Origin: Toxoplasma gondii ME49
Lineage: Eukaryota; Apicomplexa; Conoidasida; Eucoccidiorida; Sarcocystidae
Direction: 5' to 3'
Assembly: GCF_000006565.2 (NCBI RefSeq)
Contig: NC_031480.1
Location: 3,569,529-3,633,528 of the forward strand
DNA length: 64,000 nt
Shown here: in pieces, positions 51,288-63,329 of the stretch
Layout: each line of letters starts with the position of its first letter
How positions within the stretch are numbered: the first letter of the stretch is position 1
Made by a program: the position numbers and the translations under genes
The notes under the pieces: generated by a model
Seen by the model: the letters and a program-made list of their open reading frames with translations, nothing else
The model's database searches: none
What the model was told of the DNA's origin: nothing

Positions 51288-52265
51288 TCTTAAACATGTA
51301 GTAATATATATACAAAGAGTTGTATATATGCTTACATATACTTATACATATGGACATTTCTCTATATGAACATACATATACAAAACCACATACACCTGGC
51401 ATATATATATATATATATACATATATGTATATATGTATCTTGGCAGGGTTAACTGCCCATTTCTGTGTGTGAACATGCCGGGAGTCTGCATGCATGCGCC
51501 AGTGTTTAGTTTGTTGAAAACGAACACTCAGGACTTTCCTTCCCGTGGCTGTTGCCTGCTTGCCCACATGCTCCACCGCACAAATGGCGAAGGAAGAAAT
51601 CACAGAATCAAAAGCTTTGTCCTCAAAAGGCAGATCTGCGGCGTCTCCTTGGATAACTTGAACTGGAAACGGTGGCTTCACTTCACCTGCACGCACACAG
51701 TCGCACATTTCAACATCCTCTTGAAATACACTTGTATTTGTATATATATATATATATATATATTTATGTATATATATATATATAGATACGGACATGAACG
51801 TCTGTCCTCGTGGGCACCTCTGAGAACTGTCGAAATGTTGTGCGGACTCAGCTTCCTACGTAAATAACGGCTCACAAGCCCATGCCGATATATACATATA
51901 TACGTATATATATATATATGGATATATGCATACGTGCAGAGATATACGCATGTATACAGACTCTGCGCGTTGGGGAAAAAGCCACGGCCTGAATGGGGAG
52001 CTTCGACTCCGCACCGCTCGGTGCATGCCCTTTGAAACGTTTCGAGACATCTCGATTTCTGTGGAGGAAAACGCACCGATTTTGCTCGCCAGCACCTCAC
52101 ACATCGGCCCGCTGGTGTCTACACACGTCAGACTCGTCACGCCTGGGGCGCTCTTGAGAACTTCCAGATTTCTGCCCGTGCCTGAAAAAACAAAAGTTTC
52201 CTCGCAAAAAGCGACTTCCTCGATTGCTCTCCACCCCATGATTTCATACACATATATGCAAATAT

Positions 52266-52303
<38 letters not shown>

Positions 52304-52687
52304 GCATGTGTGTACATGTATGTGTGTTTAGACATATATATATGCAGATGTAGATGTATAAAAATAAGTATATTTGTATATCTGGTTCTACGTGTGCCTA
52401 CGAATAGAGGTACTATAGGCATACAGTGGATCCTGATGCTGAACATATACTCAACGGGAAACACAAAGGAAACACTTGCATCTGTACGCATGCATATGTC
52501 AACATACAAAAAGCGTGTGTATGCGAGTCGGCATAAATATGCATCAATATGTATGCAGGAAAATCTGTGCATGTGTATTCTTGCATGCATGTACTCATAT
52601 TTATACAAAGGGGTCTACACGTGCAGCTGCATGCGTACACATACGAAACAATACACGTACGCACGTACATTCGAAAGAACTACATAT

Positions 52688-52722
<35 letters not shown>

Positions 52723-53789
52723 TTTATATTATATTATAAATATATAATATATGAACGTACCGGCGCCGATCTCGAGCACGCGACCTCTTGCCTTAGAGAA
52801 GAGTTTTTTCCGCTGCGATTTGATTCTTGTTAGCTGAAAGAACAGTCACATTCTTGGAGTTGCAGAAATTGGCCCTTCTCTGTCACTGTAAAAATAAGAA
52901 TATTTAACTGCTCAGAAATCAGGAGATGTCCAATCACGTATTGCAAGCATAGTGCGACGCGTGTATGCATCTGTACGAAAGTCATCCAGGTCCAACTACG
53001 TTTTGTAATGGCACAAGTATATGCATATATACGCATATAGATAGGTATTATCGCTGTACCAATATTTTAAATTTATTTATATTAAACATATATTCATATC
53101 TATATCTATATCTATACATATATATGATTTATACATAGGTATTTATGTACATGCATGTTTGCATTGTAAACATATATTTGTACCTCAACTATGTACAGTC
53201 GACACACTTGCATATGAATGTGTGAAATGTTTTCAGAAGTGTAGTATACAGATATTTAAGTACATGTATGGAGAGACATATATGCATGCGCGTAGCATTG
53301 AGGCGCGCGTTTTCGTGGAACAGCGGCTGTGGACGTTTCCTTTTCAAAGACGTCCAGACCGACAGAACAATCCATATGGTACATGCGTGCGTCCACAGTG
53401 TCACAGTATCTCTGAACAAGAAAACCGGGGTGAGTGCATGCAGAGAAACTCTATTTACACTATGCACACACTCACATCTCGTGAAGCAGCATACCCATTC
53501 AAAGAAGTTTTCTCTGGAGTCGTACGTCTCTGCGGAGAGGTCGAAAATCTTTAGACGGCGTTTCTCTGAACAGACGCACAACACTTGGCTTTCTCTCTTT
53601 CGCTCTCTCTTCTGATTCACCAACGAAGCCGAGACCCAATTCATAGGACTCGTGAAGAAAGAAAGGAAAGAAAAACGCTTGCATATGCGTTCTCTTTTCG
53701 CACGCTTAGCCGCGCCATTTCGCCGGAGATGTGTATGTTTACTCTCCAGCCTTGTTGCAAAACGTGTACACACATGCACACACATATTA

Positions 53790-53820
<31 letters not shown>

Positions 53821-54213
53821 CATATTTACATATATATATATATATATGCACATATATACGTAAGTGTGTATAGAGCATTTCGTATATTTTTTCGTTAAGC
53901 GTCTGTTGAAGGGGAAAGCAACAGGCGCATGTGGAGGAAGGATTTCTTTGGCTTTGTCTGTACCTGAAGGACGAGGGACATTGCGGTACGGAGTACGAGT
54001 GAAGTCGAAGATGACGGTGGCAATGCCGAGACTCGCAACTGTCGCCAGTCCAAAGAGGTGTGCCATGGCGAGGAAGGCTTTACGATTTTTTCGTGACTTC
54101 GCAGAAGCAAGTTTGATCTGGAGAGGAATTCTGGGCGTTTCTCGAGCGCTGCATTTTTCCTGGAGACCGGGGCGTTGCGAGTCACCGTCGCGAGTTTCCA
54201 GAGGCAAGCCTGC
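49569..54213 (-). CDS. OMS1-like membrane-anchored SAM-dependent methyltransferase, probably mitochondrial
   Basis: Exons, 5' to 3': 53964-54213, 53495-53565, 52761-52833, 52077-52181, 51568-51686, 50917-51020, 50132-50203, 49569-49770; phases agree and give 331 residues. Class I methyltransferase motifs are clear: the start of the fold after [17 protein letters not shown], motif I LEIGAG joined to [36 protein letters not shown], then AVEH joined to [24 protein letters not shown]. Before the domain is a basic stretch and one helix ([22 protein letters not shown]). Presequence, one helix, then methyltransferase is the plan of yeast OMS1, an inner-membrane protein of the mitochondrion; COQ5 lacks the helix. 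The first ATG in frame is 54066, which would give 282 residues, but the frame is open without ATG up to about 54615 and a strong acceptor lies at 54214, so an upstream initiating exon is likely. The substrate is unknown. Confidence 0.85.
50329..50818. repeat. TA microsatellite cluster in a methyltransferase intron
   Basis: Runs at 50329-50345, 50386-50421, 50462-50505, 50730-50757 and 50792-50818, all in the intron 50204-50916, making nearly half of it simple sequence. Confidence 0.9.
51170..51440. repeat. TA microsatellite cluster in a methyltransferase intron
   Basis: The longest pure TA run of the window (about 51241-51286) plus shorter runs to 51438, in the intron 51021-51567. Confidence 0.9.
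51739..51920. repeat. TA microsatellites in a methyltransferase intron
   Basis: Runs at 51739-51784 and 51889-51920 in the intron 51687-52076. Confidence 0.85.
52272..52753. repeat. TA microsatellites, one abutting a splice donor
   Basis: Runs at 52272-52299 and 52683-52753 in the intron 52182-52760. The second begins within ten bases of the donor of the exon 52761-52833. Confidence 0.9.
53797..53850. repeat. TA microsatellite in a methyltransferase intron
   Basis: Two TA runs separated by CATATTTACA in the intron 53566-53963. Confidence 0.85.
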
Positions 54214-56143
54214 CTGCAAGAAGGAAAGGAAGGCCGTTTTTACCGCAGAAGTTCTTTCATTTTCGCGTTTTCCAGCATAGACCTGTCCGGCGTCGAGTCT
54301 TGTATCTACGCGGTCCTGACGCTTTAAAAAACGCCATGAAATGCTCGCTTGGCGAAGAGGGACTTTGGGAGTCCCGTTGACGACGCGGGGCTGAGAGACT
54401 TGCGCGCGACTCTGCGCCAGATGTGCGTTCCTCTCTCGGGGAAATTGCGTTTTCGACAAGGACGCCCCAGCGTTTACTTCGCCTGTTGACAGCGACTTGG
54501 CCTCGCTTGCCTTTCGCCTTTCAGAAAGAGCAAAAGGGAGAAATTCCTTATCAAAAAGCCTCCCGTGTGGAGTGAAGCGACGTGCATGCAGTGCCAGTCC
54601 TTCGACGCTTTTTAGCGTTTAGAGTAGTTGTGCATCTCGCCGCCAGCTGTCTTTTCTCCGAGGTTTTCGCTGCAAGACAAGGAAACAGAGCACATCTTTG
54701 CTTGCCTGTTTTGCCACTCTGAAGCAGCAGACGGCGGCTTCTCTCGAACAAGAAACGTGTGTATCCGGTGTAGGTCTCCGCGAGGCCTCCAAGGAACAAA
54801 GGATTTCATGTCTTCTCGCTCTCTTTGCGCGCGAAGCTGTTTTAGCAAGCTCGGCTTGGTTCTTCACAGACCAGCCGGTGTGTGCGGCGTTCCGTACGCT
54901 TTTCTTTTTCGCCTCGAAATTTGCTTCTCGGCCGTGAACTTTGTAAAACTCGAGCTCGCTGCCTCGCCACTCCAGGTCCTCGTGCCGTGTGAAGAGGAGA
55001 CCTCGTCAAATCGCAGGCCTTTTCTTCTGCTGCCAACTTTCTCCCGGGATTTCTCGAGTTCGCCTTCGTTGTTTAATAAAACTCATTCTCCAACGTCTAC
55101 TTTGGTTTGTGTTTATTTCTCCTCCACAAAAATTACAAAGGGAACTTGTCTCGGCGAAAGAGGTCCGTCTTCGATTGAGCCGCCTGCAGTGGACTTCGAC
55201 TCCACACGAAGGCTTTTCTGTCCAGGACAGCAAAAGTCTCGAAAACGAGCGCTCCTTTTCTCTCCTCTTCCTCTTGACCCTGTCCTCTCTCTCTTCCTTC
55301 GCAGCCATTCTCGTGTGCTCTCTTTCGTCTGCCTCGCTTTTCTCCGACTTTTTCGTCTTCGCCAATTGTTTCGGCAGAGAGCAGGACGTCCTCCTGCAAC
55401 TGCGTTGCTCTCCACGGATGATTCTCTGAAACACACAGTTCTGCCCGTCCAGCAGTCTATTCGACCATCGTTTACTTCTGACTCTCTAGAACAACTCTTC
55501 CCTTCACCTCTCGCTCGAGTCCAATCGGGTCTTTCTGTTGTCGTCCGCTTCCGTCCATTTGCTTCTCTTCGTTTCTTCGACGCTTTGTCTCTTTTCTTCT
55601 ATGCAGTTTTTTGTCTGCTTCTCTTTTCATGCCTCTGTGTGTTTCGTCTCCATTTCCCCTTCAGTTTTCGACTCTCCCCTTGCCTGCCTTTCGATGCTAT
55701 CGTCTGTCTTCTCCCTCGCTTCGTTCCTCCCAGTCTGACCGCCGGCCTTCGTCCACTTCGCCAGACTTCTTCTGTTGAGTCTTCCACTCTCAGTATCTCC
55801 GCGTGTATGGTTCTTCTCCTCTTCGTTTTCTTACTGTTCCTAGACCTGCCTTCCTTCGTTTTTAAACATCCAAGAAAAGAACTGCAAGAACGCAAACACA
55901 CGTTCACATGGAAATCGCACTCGGCTGTTACTTGTCAACAAGAGCAGTTTCGTTTCGGCTTCTCGCTCGTACCCAAGCGTCTGCTGCCAGCTCTGCCTCG
56001 GACAGCCGACACAGGAAGCCGCGTTGCTCTCGAAAACTGACAAAGTTTTCTGCTTGAAAGCGCCTCTTTCAGAAAGAAGCGCTTCACTCGTCCGTGCAAC
56101 GGAACGCTTTCGCTTGAAAGAACTCGCAGACGCGCTCGACAAG
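54214..56143. other. Divergent promoter and leader region, strongly pyrimidine-rich on the plus strand
   Basis: Lies between the methyltransferase (minus) and syntaxin-16 (plus). From about 54.6 to 56.0 kb the plus strand is dominated by TCTC/TTC runs, which leaves an open plus frame of 470 codons (54628-56040) very rich in Phe, Leu, Ser and Arg; this fits a syntaxin 5' leader better than a protein. On the minus strand, the frame continuous with the methyltransferase is open to about 54615. Confidence 0.55.
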
Positions 56144-56730
56144 ATGGCGGCTACACTAGCAGCGAGGAACATCACCTCCCAGTTTCTGAAGTACCGCATG
56201 GAGTACAAAAGCAAGAAGCATAGATTCGGAAGAAGTCTTCTCGGCACAACTCACGTCTCTTCAGGAAACGCCGTCATTTCTTCTCCCATTAGCTCCCGAG
56301 GTAAGGCTCTCTCCATCACTCTTCATTGCAGCGACGCAAGAAAATGGCAAAGTCTTCGCACATCTCTTCATGTTCTGAACCGACTTGTCACAATATAAAC
56401 ATATCATATATATATATATGTATACTTACACCAATGTGCATGCATGTATGCTTGTGTATGCTGGATGTATATCGCGTAGAAATTCTTTTTGTAGAGATGC
56501 GTCTTTGGCTGTGACAGAACGTCCTCTTTGTCAGGAAGTGAACAGGGGGACCAACAATGAGAGCAGTCATGGCCTTCCCCCTTTTCTCGAATATTTCCTT
56601 TCACCGACTTGACTTCACAGGAAACAAAGTACACCCACGGGGTCTCCCTACATGCATATGCGTATGTAAATAATTATATGTATGTATATATACATACATA
56701 TGTACATGTAAATGCCTATGTAAATACACG

Positions 56731-56769
<39 letters not shown>

Positions 56770-59700
56770 GTGTGTATATATGTATTTATGTATCTGTTCA
56801 TATGGCCGCTAGTGTAGAGCCATCCAAGATCTGTTATTGACTACACAGGTTGGAGATATGGCATATTTCACACTACAGTACATACAGCTGCACACAAATA
56901 CAAGGAACCCAGAGGCCTTGCCCTCTGCATCTCTGGACGTATACGTAGCTGCACATGCATATAAATATGCAAATATATAGATATATCTATATATAGATAT
57001 ATAGATATAGATATATATAGATACATGTACGGAAACCTGCTTTCGCTGCTCGGCGTCTAGGTTGTGTGTCGACGCGGAGCGTCTGTCACTTGCATTGCCA
57101 GACGGGCGCCTGTGCGGACACTGCAAATCGCGGGCAGCCGTGGAGAAAAGTTCTTGCAGTGGAGAATCGAGAATCCTCGGAAGAAGAAAAGGGATGAAGA
57201 GCGACAGCGACCCGTGGAAAGAAAACGCTGACACATGTCGTATTCGTCGAACGAAGAGAAAAAGCTGAAAGTCTTGAAGCCGACATGGTGGGGGACGGGG
57301 GACTCGTCTCAGCTTTCTGCGTAGAAAAAAAAAACCAAAGATTGCAATCAGACCATGTGCTGGCATTCCCCCGTAGAAAAGAGATATTTTCTCTGTTCGG
57401 ACGGTTCGCGCCAGAGAACTGTGTAAGTCGCATTGAACACACAGAGACACTGTACGACCTAGGAAACTCAGTCAAGTCTATGTCTGCTACATGCTCGCCA
57501 GTGAGTGCACTGTGGGACTTTGAGGAGTGCCGAGGAGGATTGTGCAAAAACTTCTTCTCGCCTCGACGCGGAGTTCCGTTTCTGCTTTCAGGACGACAGA
57601 GGCTGCTTTCTTACCAATCCGATGAAGATGAAGGAGTAGAAATGACTACGACAAGCCAGCAACAACTGCCGCCTCTCTGGGTGAGCTGTGTGTTGCTCTG
57701 CATGCGCGCTGCCAGATGCGTGATGAAGCTAGCCTCCCCTCGCACATGGCAGCATTCGTTGTTTTCTTCAGATACTTTTCTTGACGCGCCCCAGGTGAAG
57801 AATCCGAACTCTGGGGGTTCCGCGAATCTTTGCGGCGCGCAAACGCGTGAAAAAACATGGAACGCCGGTCAGACAGCAGCTGAAGCTTTACCTCCTGTTA
57901 CACTTTGTAAACTACGAGTTCTCGGGGCACCATCTCATTTCGTGTGAAGCGGTCAACCACTTTTTTCCGGCTCTCAAAGTTTCATGTCTTCGCTAGGAGT
58001 TGATTCTCAAGGGGAAGTCCGGATGCGGAGCCGCCGTCTCGGCTTTAAACGTCTGTCGTGCCTGTGTTCGAAAAACGAACACCCCTTTGCCTGAAGGCTG
58101 TTTGCGGTGTCATTACACTCGAATGTGCTGCTGAGATGTAACATGTCCCCCGTAGGTGCCGCATTCCGAGGCTCTCGATTGTTCGTTTTTGTGCCCGTTT
58201 CTCGCATATGAAGCGCAACTCTCTTCGTTGATTGTGTTCGCGGGAAGGAGAGGCAAATTCCAGTTTCTTTCACGTATGCGTCTGAAGTGTCGCGTAGTGA
58301 TGGCGGACGCAAGCCACCCCGGAAAGCATCCGGGGGTCACGCTGTCGTCGTACTTCTGTAGAACTTATCTCTCTCTGTAGCTACGCGTAAACTACCTAAG
58401 ATCCATAAGCAGATATACATCATCACACACGTTTTTGCGGCAAGAGCACTCATGTGAAACGTACTTCTTTCAACGATCTATTTAGTCTTTCTGGCGTACA
58501 CTTCAGTCACGTTCGTGTCGCTGCCATTTGGAGATTCTTCGAGCAGGGTACGCGCAGCAGGCAAACCCTGCCGTTCTGCAGCAGGACATCTACAGCATTA
58601 TGCATAGGAAAGGTTCAACATGGCAAATAAAGTTTTGTTTCCTGGCTCGAGGCGAATCTCCAAGAGTCTCGTCTTGCCTACGCGTGTACGAAGTGTGACA
58701 AAGGTGTAGGAGAGCGACGTGAGTTCGCGGGTCGCACTTCGCTCTTGCTTACCTCGAGAGAAACAGTTTCTCTGAAGAGTTGAGTGTGGACCACGGTCAA
58801 TTTCAGGTTTTCTTGATTCACAAGCGTTTAAAGAAATGCCGGAGAGTACAAATGTAAAAATGTCTCGAGTGCCTTTCTCCATGAATGGCTCCTTGCGACA
58901 TGCGTCTTCTGTGATCAGGCGGATATGGTTGAAGAGGCGCACGACGACGTGGAACAAATCAAAGAAAAAAGTGAGTGTCTCTCACAGAGCACTTCTGTTC
59001 GAGAGTTTTAACAGAGAAGGCGACGCATGCAAGAGTCTTCACACTGGAGGGTCCAGGAAAGGCTTCGCCACATTAACAAAGAAACTTTTACTTTCGAGAT
59101 TGGGTGCCGACTCTTGCGCTGGACTGGGCAGTATCCATCGGAGTGCAGTGGCCTTCGAATTCGGATCTTCACGACAAGCAGGATGTCTAAACTTGTGGCG
59201 CCTGTCGCTTCTTTTATAGATCCAGTAACTTACCTTCCGACCTCGTTTCTCCACGTTGTAGCGTTCGATTCGTTTCTCTTCTTCCAACACACCCACAAGC
59301 GTAGCTTGAGGCTCGGAGAATGGTAGATCACACATCACTTTTTCGAAGCGCTTTCGTGCATCCGCATGCTGCTTCGCGGAACGCTCTGAGAGGGTCGGAC
59401 ACAAGGGAATCACGGGGAGAGCTCTGAGTGGAGAGAGAAGAAACCTCCAAGTACGCCGACCTTGGCCACTCTTCAAGCCAGATGCTAAACAGACGGATAC
59501 GCGTGGATGTCTGCGGTGTGCATCCCAGTGTCTCAGCTCCAGAAGGCGCAGCAGCGACGCCTGCTCAAAGTTTTCGAGGACGGAGAAGGCCAGGCGAATC
59601 CGGACCTGGAAATCGACGCTCTCACAGCCAATCTCACCCACGTAGGGATGTTTCTCGCTGGTTTTGGCGGACAGAAAAACAGAAATGCGATTTGGTTCGG

Positions 59701-62489
59701 GTACAGTCTCCTTACCGTTCTCGAGTTGGTGAAGCAGCACGGAGAAAAAACTGGGTATAAAAGCGAAACATGCGAATTTTGGATTTCGATGAAATCGACT
59801 GGGACGAAGAGACGAAGAGACCGGCTCGGGCTTCTATCGGTACACGACCGCATGCAGGACTTCTTCAGGACTTCTCGGTGGTCGACGCATCGCTGGGGAC
59901 GTGCAATTTGCTTGTCTCGCAAAACGCATCCTTCTCGATCTGGAGCTCTAGGGCAGCGGAGAAAGCCTTGCGATGTCTCTGGACACTGCGTCTGTGGAGC
60001 GCGGGAGCGTGTTTACCTCCATATAAGGTTCCGAAAAGATGCACGTGACACAAAGATATAGCAGATCCAGTGCTGCCAAGGAATCTTTTTCTACAGTACT
60101 TTTCGTCGTGCCCTGCTTTGCTATCAGAAGAGGCCTTGAATCCGGTGTTTCTTTTCTGCCTTTTTCACCGTCCTTTTGCGGGGGTGGAGGCCAGTCGCTG
60201 CCGCAGCGAGTTGCCACACTGGCGTCTAGAAGAGAACCCTGCGTTTTCTCGAGTTCAAAGAGCATTTGTCTGACGCGGAGAACATAATACCCTTCTGCGG
60301 TGTATGTACACTCAGCTCTTCAAGCGATGCGAAGGACGCGTGCAACAGATTTGCGTGACTCAGACACCTGACAGCGACACTCGGTGTGACCAGCTGCTTC
60401 AGCAGAATGCGCAGCGAAGTATCGCTGCTCAGCTGCAGGCGCTAAATGCAGCTTTTAGAAGTCAACAGAAAACGTATCTTGCAGGTGAGACGCATGGGTC
60501 GCCCGTGTGTGCAGGTGGATCAATGGACGAGGTAAAAGCTGTGGTTTTGTGGAGCTGTCGAAGCCATCGAATGCCATCTGTAATGCTTGTCTGTGCCAAC
60601 TGCACGCGTGGGATTCTTGCTGGCCTCGCACGCACTGTTTATGGACTGTGTGGACACCTTTCAAGCCGAATAGACGCACCCTTGCATGCGGCCATTTCGT
60701 CGACATTTGCGAATGGGGGGCAGTCTGGAGAGAGAGATGCGGAGAGTCTCTGTGCTGACGTCCACTGTCTTCTCCTGAAATACCGGTGGCAAAGCCATGC
60801 GTTTCGAAGACCTGAAGGAGTGGCATTCTTCGATGAAAAAGACGTTCGAGCAACTGAGCCGGCACACAGGTCCGGATCGCAAGTCGCTCGAATCTTAGAC
60901 GCTCTCTGGTGTCTTTGTTGAGAAAGTCGCTGCATGCTCTTCTGTTGCGACGGTTGTTGTGGTGCAGAGGTCAAACGGAGAACCCACGGGGAAGACATCT
61001 TTGGATCGTCGGACAGCGCGTCTGGAGACACAGTAAGCGTCGCTGCTGGAGTCAGCAACGGCAATCCTAAAATGATTTCAAGTGCAAAGCTCCGGATAAA
61101 AGATAGGGTGTGCTCGGAGCAGACTCACAGATATTCAGACTGTTTTCGAAGCCAAGGGAACGCAGGAGAACTTGGATCCGGCAATGTGTTTGCACGAGTC
61201 GTTCGATGATGCAGCATGAAAGATTGGTTGGAGCTTGCACTGTTGATTCGTTTTCCTCGACTTAAGAGTCTTAAGATCGCACAAGAGTTGTACAAGCATG
61301 TAAAGATATCCCCTTTGGGAGATCAACTATGTGACTGTTGTAGTACATGTATTTCGATATCCTGGCCGTCTGTTTCCTTGCAAGAGTAGGCTCAGCGTAC
61401 CGTTTTCTGAGGACAGACGGCGCGTTCTCCAGTTCGTATCGCGACTGGCTTGAATGGACACACAGACGCAGGGTTTCGTGCCTTGTTTCCATGTAGAATC
61501 GCCGGCAAAACTCGTGAAGTGCCGACAGTGGATGGACGCAGATGAAGAGTCTTTGTCGCGTGTGTCGGCACCAGGAGTTGCTTGCAGTGTGGCATTTGGG
61601 TCCGTCGTGCGGCTCTCATTTGCGTGCAGGGTTTCGCCGATGACTTGACGTCCGAGCTTGCTCTGATGGAGCAAGACGCAGATCTGCGGCAAGGGGTGAG
61701 TCCAGTCGTGCAGAGTCTCAGCTCTTCGCTGGCACCAGGCGAGAGACATTGTGGCTGGGACACTGAGCACGCGCTGAGTTTCCAGGAGAGTTCCTGGAGA
61801 GGTCGTGACGGAGTGAGCGTCTGGAAACAAGGTACACTCAAACTGCCCTGTGGCTGGTGTGTCTTGACTCACAGGAGCTTGCTAAAATTGCGCAGTCGAT
61901 GACGGATCTGCACCAGATCTTCAAGGACCTGAACAGTCTTGTTATTGACCAGGTACGCTCTGGTGCACGCGTCCATCTGGTTGCGTGCTGCGTGCAAGGG
62001 GGACGGGGCTGGAGGTGTCCACATCTTCTTCCATGCAAATGCTGCAAGCAACCCTGCAGGTGTAGGCACCGCGCGCAGAGTCGCCTTGCATTCGTAGGTG
62101 GTGGAGGCGGAAGCTGCAGAGTTTTCTCGGAAGATGTCGTTTTTTGTGCAGGGAACGATTCTTGATCGCATCGACTACAATGTCGAGCAAGTTCTCCAGA
62201 ATACGGCGCAAGCGAACGTGCAACTTCGCAAAGCTGAGGAAAATCAGAGGAGCGGACGCGCTGCGCAGTGCATCGTTTTTCTTGTCATCACCATTTTCTT
62301 TCTGGTGAGGTTTTTCTCCTCACATTGTCGGCAGAGTTGAAACACACCGTCCAGCGAAACACACCTTTTGCACGAGGAGGCAGTAAAGTCAGTGGTTGGG
62401 CGCCGTGGACTTTGCGCTGGTGATTCGAACTCAGTCGAGTGTGTCTTGCTGTCCTGCAGCTCGTTCTGCTGATCATGAAACACACCTAA
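56144..62489 (+). CDS. STX16: Syntaxin-16, Qa-SNARE of the trans-Golgi/endosome system
   Basis: Qa-SNAREs of the syntaxin-16/Tlg2 group drive fusion of endosome-derived vesicles at the trans-Golgi; in this lineage that traffic feeds secretory organelles. Ten exons with matching phases: 56144-56300, 57592-57680, 58919-58970, 59529-59641, 60316-60484, 60968-61032, 61630-61695, 61875-61952, 62152-62304, 62460-62489; 323 residues, the family's usual length (human about 325). Landmarks: N-terminal MAATLAARNITSQFLKYR; PPLW joined to ADMVEEAHDDVEQIKEKM; helical LQKAQQRRLLKVF and LFKRCEGRVQQI; EVKRRTHGEDIF; GFADDLTSELALMEQDADLRQ; then the SNARE motif from about residue 238 (ELAKIAQSMTDLHQIFKDL) through GTILDRIDYNVEQVL. 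The zero-layer glutamine is Q263, the last codon of exon 8. A tail anchor follows at about 302-320 (CIVFLVITIFFLV, LVLLIM), ending KHT. The exon 4 acceptor at 59529 is chosen because it gives KEKMSQLQKAQ in phase. Confidence 0.96.
56403..57023. repeat. TA/GATA microsatellites in syntaxin-16 intron 1
   Basis: Runs at 56403-56422, 56731-56769 and an ATATAG/TA mixture at about 56976-57023, within the 1.29-kb intron 56301-57591. Confidence 0.85.
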
Positions 62490-63329
62490 GTGAAGAAATC
62501 CACGGTGTCAACGGCGCACATGCAGCGGCCGTCGGAAGCCTGATCTGCGTCGAGTCGACTGGCAGGTCTTCGCTTCCCACTCCCAGCTGGTGCTCGGGAG
62601 GCTCCGCATCCGTTTCTCAGATCCATTGTGTCAAGTGTCTCGCGAAAAAACTTTTCAAACAACTCCCAACTCGCTTCTGCAAACTGCGTAGGTTAATGTG
62701 CCCGCCTGAGCTGTCTGCCTCGCGGTGGCTGCACGCCCGGCAAACATTCGCACTCAGAAAACCCCGGAAACTGAGAGCGCAGAGTAGAGGGTTCTGAATG
62801 ACAACACAGCAGACCTTGGATTTGGTAAACCCAGACCTTCAAGATCGAAACCAGTAATTCGCTCGTAGTATCGGCTCACCAGAAAAAGGAGAAGTCACAC
62901 ACAAAAAAGCGGCAGGATTAGGAATATTTTGGACGGACACGGATAAGCCAGCCTCCAAATAAACTACACTTGATTGAACGCATGTACACTAGTCTCAAAC
63001 ACCACTCGTCACGTTGGTCGTAGGGTACGCCAGGGGTAACAGGCCAGATGATATGAGAGCTCTCTACCTCGTCCTGTAAGCTTGGACGGAACTCCGTAGG
63101 CAGTGTGAAGCTAAGGTGGATCGCATTCTTGGCAGTCTGTCATCTCCAGACAAGGAACCGAATAGTATGTTCTAATTCCTCGTGGCAAACACAGTCAACG
63201 AATGGCGGAAGGAGCTTTTTCTCAGCGCGCCTGGTAGCAATGAGAAACACTGAATGTAACCAAGGTCATCCTTGCACCTGCAGAAGCATTGGCGGGGCAC
63301 AATCATTTCGGTTAAGAACGACTAGGCCG
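62490..63329. other. Short spacer between convergent gene ends
   Basis: About 840 bp between the syntaxin-16 stop and the stop of the coiled-coil gene. It should hold both 3' untranslated regions; I see no further gene. Confidence 0.6.

Noticed and set aside
51220..51795. Minus-strand frame with Ile/Tyr repeats
   Set aside because: The Tyr-Ile runs are translated TA microsatellites in introns; only the part from 51568 to 51686 is a real methyltransferase exon.
54628..56040. 470-codon open frame on the plus strand
   Set aside because: Composition is almost all Phe, Leu, Ser, Arg and Cys from TCTC-rich DNA, no domain is visible, and it ends just before the syntaxin-16 start; it looks like leader DNA without stops.
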